The notes under the pieces were generated by a model, which was not told the DNA's origin, did not search any database, and saw nothing but the letters and a program-made list of their open reading frames with translations. DNA of 9,377 bases from Rhodospirillaceae bacterium (GTDB lineage: Bacteria > Pseudomonadota > Alphaproteobacteria > Rhodospirillales_A > Casp-alpha2). Made by a program: the position numbers and the translations under genes. Shown here in pieces: positions 1 through 6,474 of this stretch. Location of the stretch: NCBI GenBank assembly GCA_003488105.1, contig DNMS01000414.1, positions 2,423 to 11,799 on the forward strand. Direction: 5' to 3'. Each line of letters starts with the position of its first letter. Within the stretch, counting starts at the first letter, position 1.

Positions 1-254
1 TTGGTGATATAGATGATTTCCGGATTGTCCGGGGACAGCATGTCGTCGCGCACGATGATGTCCATTTCGCCGAACCGGCGGGAATATTCGACCTGCTGCT
101 TTTCGCTCAGGCTTTGGCGGCGCAACAGCAACAGGGGTTCCTGCTGCCACAGCTTGTAGATCGCGTCGAAGGTTTCGTCGGTCAGTTCGGACAGGTCGAC
201 GTCCAGGATTTCCAGGCCGAACGTGTCCGTCAGGGGGCGGGTGCGCAGTTGCAT
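1..254 (-). CDS. TauD/TfdA-family Fe(II)/2-oxoglutarate-dependent dioxygenase, N-terminal part (runs off left edge)
   Basis: Seen: 84 complete codons from an ATG at 252-254, reading off the left edge of the window. A GAGGAA ribosome-binding site (263-268) lies 8 bases upstream, which fixes the start. The opening residues MQLRTRPLTDTFGLEI, followed by a D-V-D-L-S stretch (about residues 18-22), a phrase around residues 40-46 (PLLLLRR) and SRRFGEMDI (about 58-66), are the standard N-terminal pattern of TauD/TfdA dioxygenases. Known of the family: these cytoplasmic enzymes use Fe(II), O2 and 2-oxoglutarate to hydroxylate small organic acids such as taurine, alkyl sulfates or 2,4-D. The iron-binding His-x-Asp...His triad and the 2-oxoglutarate arginine lie beyond the edge, so activity cannot be judged and the substrate is unknown. 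It has its own promoter and palindromic operator upstream (288-315), so it is probably not co-transcribed with ydbH and may be induced by its substrate. Confidence 0.85.
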   Translation of the reverse strand, partial: MQLRTRPLTDTFGLEILDVDLSELTDETFDAIYKLWQQEPLLLLRRQSLSEKQQVEYSRRFGEMDIIVRDDMLSPDNPEIIYIT

Positions 255-287
255 TTGGTGGGTTCCTCGGGTTTTTTGAACGGGCGT

Positions 288-299
288 ATTGTATACAAT
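288..299. promoter_or_regulatory. Perfect 12-base palindrome ATTGTATACAAT, candidate GntR (FadR/FCD-type) operator
   Basis: The sequence ATTGTATACAAT is identical to its own reverse complement over all 12 bases and is centred 40 bases upstream of the dioxygenase start codon. Many GntR-family repressors of the FadR/FCD subfamily bind short palindromes of the type TTGTATACAA or TGGTATACCA, so this is the regulator class I would expect. No gntR gene is visible in the window; it may lie past the left edge. The palindrome overlaps the predicted -10 box, which suggests repression by blocking RNA polymerase. Confidence 0.55.
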
Positions 300-315
300 C
301 CAAAACATCCATCAA
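288..315 (-). promoter_or_regulatory. Predicted sigma70-like promoter of the TauD/TfdA-family gene
   Basis: Read on the minus strand, TTGATG (310-315) is a 4/6 match to a -35 box. After a 16-base spacer, TACAAT (288-293) is a 5/6 match to a -10 box. Transcription would start near position 281, giving a leader of about 27 bases that contains the GAGGAA ribosome-binding site. The -10 element lies inside the perfect palindrome at 288-299, the usual arrangement for a repressor-controlled promoter. This is a consensus match by eye, not a measured promoter. Confidence 0.5.
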
Positions 316-319
316 CCGG

Positions 320-354
320 CAAATCCCGGCATTCCGCGATTTTTCCAAATCCCG
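320..354. repeat. 9-base direct repeat CAAATCCCG, two copies 26 bases apart
   Basis: CAAATCCCG occurs at 320-328 and again at 346-354, in the gap between ydbH and the dioxygenase gene. The second copy overlaps the left arm and loop of the small hairpin at 342-362. Both copies lie just upstream of the predicted -35 box of the dioxygenase gene, where an activator could bind, but two copies of nine bases could also be chance. Confidence 0.3.
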
Positions 355-362
355 ATTGGAAA
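342..362. other. Small inverted repeat downstream of ydbH (hairpin, weak terminator candidate at best)
   Basis: TTTCCAA (342-348) and TTGGAAA (356-362) can form a 7-base-pair stem with a 7-base loop, starting 12 bases past the ydbH stop codon on the minus strand. The stem is AT-rich and is not followed by a run of T on either strand, so it is not a canonical intrinsic terminator. It could be a weak 3'-end structure or a protein-binding dyad upstream of the dioxygenase promoter. Confidence 0.3.
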
Positions 363-374
363 TACATCCCCGCC

Positions 375-3251
375 TTACTTTGCTCCCACCAACCCTTTGA
401 TATCAAAATTCCGTAGTTCGGCCTGGATCGCCTGGCCGATATTGCCCGTCAGGTTGACCGTCAGGTCCACCGGGCGGCCTTCCTGGATCTTCGGATTGCG
501 GCCCTGGATATGAACCTGCATGTGCACGTCCTTTTGGGCGTCACCGTCCAGGGTCAGGGTCATGCCGTCGAACCGCAGGTCCTCCAGAATGTCGAGAACC
601 ATATCCATTCGCCCGGCCTCTCCTGCCGGGCCGGCCGGGGCGCGGGTCGGCGGCACGAAAGCCAGAAGCCCCTTGCCCTGGGCCTTTAAGAGCCCGGCCC
701 GGATCGCCACCTCCCCGCCCTGTCGCAATTCGACGGGAATACGGCCGGACAGCTTTCCTTCGGCCTTAAGGCCCAGGATGTTCATCTGCGCCGCCAGATC
801 GGCAAGGCCCAGCCCGTCAACGTGCAAGATGACGCGCTCGGGCAGGACGCCGTCCCGGATCGCCATATCCTCGGCCCAGATGCGGCCGCCGATGCCGGTC
901 AGCTCCGCCCGCTCCACCTTGAGCGAGGACGGTCCGAGAATCTGGAACCGCAGGCGCCCGTCGGCGGCCGGCAGCGCCGCGACCACCCGCTCGACCAGGA
1001 CTTCCTGGCCCGGCGGGGTCATGGGCGGCCATAGGCGGTCCAGCGTGACGCGCCCCGATATCCCGGTTGCCTGGGCCGGACCCAGTTGCAGGTTGCCGCC
1101 GGTAACGGCGACGATGCCCGCACCCGCCGCCGGATCGCCGGGCGGCAGGGAGAATTCCGCGACCAGGTTGGATACCCCCGCGACCGCACCCTTGGCGGCC
1201 GGCGGCAGCAACGCAGGCGCCGGTGTGATGCCGGCGCCGCGCAGGCTGCCCGTGACCTGGATGGGGCGAAGGCCGGTCTTGTCCCACTCCGTTATCGCCG
1301 AGGCTTGAAGCGTACCGGTGATGCTTTTGATGAAGGGGGTCAGCAGCGGCGTGATCGCATGCACCCCGCCATCGATCCCGGCCAGATTAAGCGGCACCAT
1401 GTCGACGCGCCCGCTGCCGGCCTTCGTGCGCGTGGTCTCGTTCGCAGCGAAGCTCGCGATCAAGCCGGAGCGAGCCTGCCGCAACGTGCCCTCGACATCC
1501 CACTTGCGCGGGCTCCAACGGCCCTTGGCGGTCACGGCAAAGGGGGCCGCCGCCGTATGGCGCAGGGTCTTTGCCGCCGCCTGAAGGTTCCAGGCGGCAT
1601 TCGGCGCACCTTGGCCGATGGCTGTCAGGCTCACGCCCTCGGCTTCGACATCCAGGTCCGGCAAATGGGCGTCCAGGCCCGCAAGGGTGAGCCGCACGCC
1701 CGGCGGGCCCTCCGCCGGGACCGTGACCGTCACCCCGCCCACTATCCGCGCCGTGCGCAGCACCGCCGTGCGCCCGCCGCTGCGCAGGCCCAGGGACGGG
1801 CTTTCGACCTTGAAGCCGAAATCAGCCTTCCCCAGCTTTCCATCCGGCGTAAAGGCCATGCCGTCGTTGCGCGGGGACAACAGCACCACCAAGGGCCCGG
1901 CAATCGACGCACCGCCCGCAGTGAACTTGTCGATGCTGACACGGACAGGCATCAGATCGACCTTAGTGATCTTGAAAGGATCAAGCGCCAGAGTTACCTG
2001 TCCCGGCACCATCGCCGTCACATCGCCCCCCAGGATGCGGCCCGCGACCGCCAGCGGTTCCGTGATCGTCACGGTCGCCGAGCCGGCGTTCAGCACAATG
2101 CCGGCTTTGGTCCGTACGGACCATGTGCCCGGCGCGGCGGGATGGGTGACTTCGGGAAGGATCAATGATGCCTCCACGGGCGGCAGGCGCGCGAGGTCGC
2201 CCGACAACAAATCGGCCAGCGGCCCCGTCGTTCGCAGATCAATCGTTCCCTTGCCCGTCACGCCGTCCGGTATCGGCAGGCGCGACAGGTCCGCCGCCGT
2301 GGCCTGCAGGCTGACCTCGGCGCTTGATGTCAGGTCGAAGGGCGCGCCCCCAGCCTTGCCGGAAAGGATCAGTCCCAGGCCATCATCGGTCAGGTCCGCC
2401 GACAGCACCGCCCGCCCGTCCGCCAGACGCGCCGAAAGGGTGCCTTCGGTCAGCAGCCCGCCAGGCAGGGCCAAGCCGGATACTTCGATGATCCCCTCCC
2501 CGCTCAGCCCCTCATGCCGCGCGGGGTCGCCGGCCAGACGCAGGCTGCCTTTGGCGCCGGATAAGGAGACAGGCCCTACGGCGCCCTCTGCATCCTCGAC
2601 GATCAGATCGAGAGCCAATCTGCCCGCCGCGTCCCGGCGGCCCGTCACCTGAACCGTGGCTTGGCCGAGAGGATGGACAAAATCGATCGACGCCTGTTTC
2701 AACACCAGGCCGCCGCCCGCCTGCGGCGCCAAGGTCACATCCATCAGGGACAGGGTCGTCGGCCCGCCCGCATGGGCGATGTCGATGAGGGTGTCGGTCA
2801 GGGCAATCTCGGGCAGGGCCAATGCGCCGCCGCCGGTGCCGTCATCGGCAAACAGGGGCGCCAGATCGCCCCAATCAACGGCCCCATCCCTGACCGCCAA
2901 GGAAAGCTGCACCCCTTCCAGCGACAGCGCGCCGACCTTGGGCGCGGTCCAGCTGGGCCAGATCAAATCCATACCGAGGCTGTGAATGCGCGCCGTGCCG
3001 ACGGGCCCGGTCGCCAGATTGCGTAGTTCGACCCGCCAGGGGGTCAGACGGGTAATTTCCAGATTGCTGCCGCCCAGGCCCATCTCGGCCAGGCGGTCGC
3101 GCACCAGTTTCTCGGCAATGGGCGCACGATTGACCGCGACCACGGCAACGGCAGCGGCCAACACCGTGATGACGGCCCCAGCCCACAGCGCCCGGCGCCG
3201 CCATTTCGGCGCGGATGTGTCAGAAGAAATGTTGTCCGGTTGATCCGCCAC
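375..3251 (-). CDS. ydbH: YdbH-family intermembrane phospholipid transport protein (AsmA-like bridge protein)
   Basis: Seen: 958 residues. A basic stretch (KWRRR, about residues 16-20) precedes one hydrophobic segment (about 21-40), predicting an inner-membrane signal anchor. The rest is a long periplasmic region of alternating short beta-like strands with few charged clusters and no obvious catalytic motif. The C-terminus (about 888-958) carries the YdbH pattern: FDGMTLTLDG, an HIQGRNP motif near 914-920 and a VDLTVNLTGN strand. Known: E. coli YdbH (about 880 residues) works redundantly with TamB and YhdP in moving phospholipid across the periplasm, and partners with the lipoprotein YnbE and with YdbL. 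Start: GTG; no in-frame ATG lies between it and the upstream stop. It follows pccB by 45 bases on the same strand, so co-transcription is likely. The downstream gap is too small for ynbE, and ydbL is also not adjacent. Family call is firm, orthology to E. coli ydbH less so. Confidence 0.8.
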   Translation of the reverse strand: MADQPDNISSDTSAPKWRRRALWAGAVITVLAAAVAVVAVNRAPIAEKLVRDRLAEMGLGGSNLEITRLTPWRVELRNLATGPVGTARIHSLGMDLIWPSWTAPKVGALSLEGVQLSLAVRDGAVDWGDLAPLFADDGTGGGALALPEIALTDTLIDIAHAGGPTTLSLMDVTLAPQAGGGLVLKQASIDFVHPLGQATVQVTGRRDAAGRLALDLIVEDAEGAVGPVSLSGAKGSLRLAGDPARHEGLSGEGIIEVSGLALPGGLLTEGTLSARLADGRAVLSADLTDDGLGLILSGKAGGAPFDLTSSAEVSLQATAADLSRLPIPDGVTGKGTIDLRTTGPLADLLSGDLARLPPVEASLILPEVTHPAAPGTWSVRTKAGIVLNAGSATVTITEPLAVAGRILGGDVTAMVPGQVTLALDPFKITKVDLMPVRVSIDKFTAGGASIAGPLVVLLSPRNDGMAFTPDGKLGKADFGFKVESPSLGLRSGGRTAVLRTARIVGGVTVTVPAEGPPGVRLTLAGLDAHLPDLDVEAEGVSLTAIGQGAPNAAWNLQAAAKTLRHTAAAPFAVTAKGRWSPRKWDVEGTLRQARSGLIASFAANETTRTKAGSGRVDMVPLNLAGIDGGVHAITPLLTPFIKSITGTLQASAITEWDKTGLRPIQVTGSLRGAGITPAPALLPPAAKGAVAGVSNLVAEFSLPPGDPAAGAGIVAVTGGNLQLGPAQATGISGRVTLDRLWPPMTPPGQEVLVERVVAALPAADGRLRFQILGPSSLKVERAELTGIGGRIWAEDMAIRDGVLPERVILHVDGLGLADLAAQMNILGLKAEGKLSGRIPVELRQGGEVAIRAGLLKAQGKGLLAFVPPTRAPAGPAGEAGRMDMVLDILEDLRFDGMTLTLDGDAQKDVHMQVHIQGRNPKIQEGRPVDLTVNLTGNIGQAIQAELRNFDIKGLVGAK

Positions 3252-3258
3252 CTGATCC

Positions 3259-3280
3259 GATCCCCGTTGCTTGGGGGATC
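3259..3280. promoter_or_regulatory. Hairpin covering the ydbH ribosome-binding region
   Basis: GATCCCC (3259-3265) and GGGGATC (3274-3280) form a perfect 7-base-pair stem with an 8-base loop between pccB and ydbH. In the minus-strand mRNA the second arm is GGGGATC, ending 7 bases before the GTG start of ydbH; it is the only G-rich ribosome-binding candidate there. Folding would therefore hide the site. No T run follows the stem, so it is not an intrinsic terminator. Possible roles are damping ydbH translation or stabilising the pccB 3' end. Confidence 0.4.
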
Positions 3281-3296
3281 ATAGCAAAGATCACCC

Positions 3297-4829
<1,533 letters not shown>

Positions 4830-4944
4830 GGAATCGCGTCTCGCTGATGGTCGTTTCGCCGCGGGGTTCGGGAGGAGCCAAAGGATACTGTCGGGTCTTA
4901 TGTTGCGCCAGCGAAAATGCCGCCCTCTCCACAGCCACCGTAAT

Positions 4945-4968
4945 AGATGAATAATTTTTAATTCATCT
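4945..4968. repeat. AT-rich inverted repeat AGATGAAT-N8-ATTCATCT
   Basis: AGATGAAT (4945-4952) and ATTCATCT (4961-4968) are perfect inverted copies separated by 8 bases (AATTTTTA). Arm centres are 16 bases apart, about one and a half helical turns. The dyad lies 116 bases or more upstream of the pccB start and 157 bases upstream of the response-regulator start. No T run follows, so a terminator is unlikely; a binding site for a dimeric regulator of pccB is the more natural reading, but no regulator can be named. Confidence 0.45.
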
Positions 4969-4981
4969 GCATGGCCCCTTG

Positions 4982-4989
4982 TTAACCAT
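4982..4989 (+). promoter_or_regulatory. TTAACCAT octamer, candidate CtrA-binding site (first of a pair)
   Basis: TTAACCAT matches one of the described CtrA recognition sequences in Alphaproteobacteria (the other is TTAA-N7-TTAA, which this site does not complete). It points toward the response-regulator gene, whose start is 135 bases downstream. An identical octamer on the opposite strand lies at 5034-5041. Confidence 0.4.
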
Positions 4990-5033
4990 CATGATATAAG
5001 CATCCCGCGCTGTTCGCCGGGAACGTGTCGCGA

Positions 5034-5041
5034 ATGGTTAA
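5034..5041 (-). promoter_or_regulatory. TTAACCAT octamer on the minus strand, candidate CtrA-binding site (second of a pair)
   Basis: The plus strand reads ATGGTTAA, the exact reverse complement of the octamer at 4982-4989. The centres of the two boxes are 52 bases apart, close to five helical turns, so both would face the same side of the DNA. This box is 83 bases upstream of the response-regulator start. No second TTAA half-site exists at the N7 spacing. Confidence 0.4.
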
Positions 5042-5124
5042 TCAATAAATTCCGGGCCGGAAGAGCCCACTCATCAGGGTGTGTCGTGCGGTCAGGCTTA
5101 ATTTAGGGGAGCCTCGGGGGACGC

Positions 5125-5697
5125 ATGCCCGATTACAATCTTTCGCGTTTGAACGTGCTGATCGTCGAGCAACATGCGCCGATGCGGCACCTGATCCGCA
5201 ACATCCTGCACGAGTTCGGGATTGAGAACGTGCGCGATGCCGGCGACGAGGAAACCGCCTTCGACCTGTTCCAGGAATTTCCCGCCGATCTGGTGCTGAC
5301 CGACTGGTCGCCCGGCCTGAACGGGATGTCGTTCCTCGACCGCATCCGCAAACATGCGGAAAGCCGCGACATGTTCGCGCCCGTGGTGATGATCACCGCC
5401 TTCACGGAACTGCATCAGGTGTGCAAGGCGCGGGACGCCGGAATCAATGAATTCCTGGCCAAACCGTTTTCCGCCCATCTGATCTATTCGCGCATCAAAT
5501 CGCTGATCGAGAATCCCCGCCTGTACGTCCGGGCCGACAGCTATTTCGGCCCCGACCGGCGTCGCCGTGCGCTCAACTACCGCGGCCGCGAACGCCGTGA
5601 CAGCGCGCCAACGGAACTGCCGACCCCACGCGGGCGGGCCGCCACGCCGCTGAACACCAGCGGCCCGGCACCGGGCAGTAACCCGATCTACAACTGA
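5125..5697 (+). CDS. CheY-like response regulator (receiver domain plus short basic, disordered tail)
   Basis: Seen: 190 residues. A receiver domain spans about residues 8-130: VLIVEQH (11-17), phospho-acceptor Asp60 in LVLTDW, Thr91 in MITAF and Lys113 in AKPF. The usual Asp/Glu-Asp pair is Glu15-Gln16, so one metal-binding acid is replaced by Gln. After the receiver come YFGPDRRRR (about 141-149) and RGRERR, then a Pro/Ala-rich tail with no DNA-binding or enzymatic domain. Known: such stand-alone receivers act by protein contact, for example in chemotaxis, motility or phosphorelays. The start is fixed, since an in-frame TAG lies at 5104-5106 with no start codon between; GGGGGA (5116-5121) is the ribosome-binding candidate. 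It is the only plus-strand gene, with no histidine kinase adjacent, so the partner is unknown. Two TTAACCAT boxes upstream suggest possible CtrA control. It converges with the ATP12-family gene, 15 bases apart. Confidence 0.9.
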   Translation: MPDYNLSRLNVLIVEQHAPMRHLIRNILHEFGIENVRDAGDEETAFDLFQEFPADLVLTDWSPGLNGMSFLDRIRKHAESRDMFAPVVMITAFTELHQVCKARDAGINEFLAKPFSAHLIYSRIKSLIENPRLYVRADSYFGPDRRRRALNYRGRERRDSAPTELPTPRGRAATPLNTSGPAPGSNPIYN

Positions 5698-5712
5698 TCC
5701 TGGTTTGACGGG

Positions 5713-6447
5713 CTAGAGAAGGCTCAGGAAGGTTTCCGCCTGGGCGATTTCCGCCTGCAAGGCACGCAGACGGTCGATGGCTTCCTTGTCCGCCCCCCAT
5801 TTCGCGCTCTGATAGCTTTCGTCCAACTGCGACAGGGCGACCGCCGCCGGGGCGTCCAACCGCCCACGCACCAAACCCAGACCGATTACCAAGGACCCTG
5901 CCGCCTGTGCCACGGCGGCCAGCGCCGTCAACCGATAGGCATCCAACTCCGCGACCGCCCGGGCAAGTGCCGCGATGGCCGCCTTGGGCTGTTCCACCGG
6001 CACAATGCCCTCGGTCACCACAAGTGCGGCCCCCAAATCTTCCGTCGCCCAGACCAGCAAGGGATCCCAGCGATCGGCCTGAAGCTTCACAAGATCCGCC
6101 GGCGCCGTGGCCCGGTAGCACAGCAGATCCGTCTCACCGTATCGGACAATGCGGTCCGCGACCTCGGCCTGCTGCGGCGCGATGCGGTCGATGGCGGTGA
6201 AGGCCAATTGGGTCAGCGGCATGGAGGCGGGCAATATCTTTTCCGACTGGGCGTCCCATTCCGCCGCCACGGCCTCGGCCAGGGGGCGGCTCGGCACCGC
6301 AAGCTCGCGGGCAACGGGCGACTTCACCCGCCGGCCGTCGAGCAATATCTGGAACGCCTCCCCTGCCCCATTTGCATCGGCGTCATCGGCCGCAACCGGG
6401 GCGACCGTAACGTCGCGGTAGAACCGTTTCATATCGGGTTTCAGCAT
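5713..6447 (-). CDS. ATP12-family F1-ATPase assembly chaperone
   Basis: Role: in mitochondria Atp12 binds the F1 alpha subunit and keeps it from aggregating until it joins beta; alphaproteobacterial homologues are assumed to do the same in the cytoplasm. Seen: 244 residues, typical length. KRFYRDV (7-13) opens the conserved part, followed by LDGRRVKSP (36-44), EWDAQ (63-67), PLTQLAFTAIDR (77-88), ETDLLCYRA (105-113), WDP (127-129) and the helical core LDESYQSAKWGADKEA (208-223). Trp64 in EWDAQ appears to match the human ATPAF2 tryptophan reported as mutated in disease, and Glu210 the glutamate essential in yeast; both alignments are from memory. Start: ATG 6445-6447 has no good ribosome-binding site, nor does the alternative ATG at 6430-6432, which gives the more usual MKRFY beginning; the choice is open. 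It follows the AsmA-family gene by 27 bases and is probably the last gene of that operon. Confidence 0.92.
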   Translation of the reverse strand: MLKPDMKRFYRDVTVAPVAADDADANGAGEAFQILLDGRRVKSPVARELAVPSRPLAEAVAAEWDAQSEKILPASMPLTQLAFTAIDRIAPQQAEVADRIVRYGETDLLCYRATAPADLVKLQADRWDPLLVWATEDLGAALVVTEGIVPVEQPKAAIAALARAVAELDAYRLTALAAVAQAAGSLVIGLGLVRGRLDAPAAVALSQLDESYQSAKWGADKEAIDRLRALQAEIAQAETFLSLL

Positions 6448-6474
6448 GGCGTGATCCGGAATGTTGAGCGGCGG

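Larger units (their letters stand above)
4830..5124. promoter_or_regulatory. Divergent intergenic region between pccB and the response-regulator gene
   Basis: These 295 bases hold no convincing gene. The central part (about 4941-5051) is clearly richer in A and T than its surroundings and contains an 8+8 inverted repeat (4945-4968) and two oppositely oriented TTAACCAT octamers (4982-4989 and 5034-5041). It must contain promoters for pccB (minus) and the response regulator (plus). I could not find a -35/-10 pair on either strand good enough to place them. I see no terminator or riboswitch-like fold. Confidence 0.6.

Noticed and set aside
1086..2652. Long plus-strand open frames (344-360 codons) opposite ydbH
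   Set aside because: They overlap each other in different frames, are Arg/Pro/Ala/Ser-rich, have no recognisable domain, and lie antisense to a gene with clear family features. Typical GC-rich shadows.
3280..3282. ATG upstream of ydbH as its start codon
   Set aside because: It is 31 bases from the GTG at 3249-3251 and therefore out of frame with the ydbH protein.
4979..5000. TTGTTA and TATAAG as a sigma70 promoter for the response regulator
   Set aside because: The hexamers are only 10 bases apart, far from the 16-18 base spacing needed, and neither has a suitable partner at the right distance.
5663..5676. GCCCGGCACCGGGC inverted repeat at the end of the response-regulator gene as a terminator
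   Set aside because: The stem is inside the coding region, the loop is tiny, and no T run follows on either strand.
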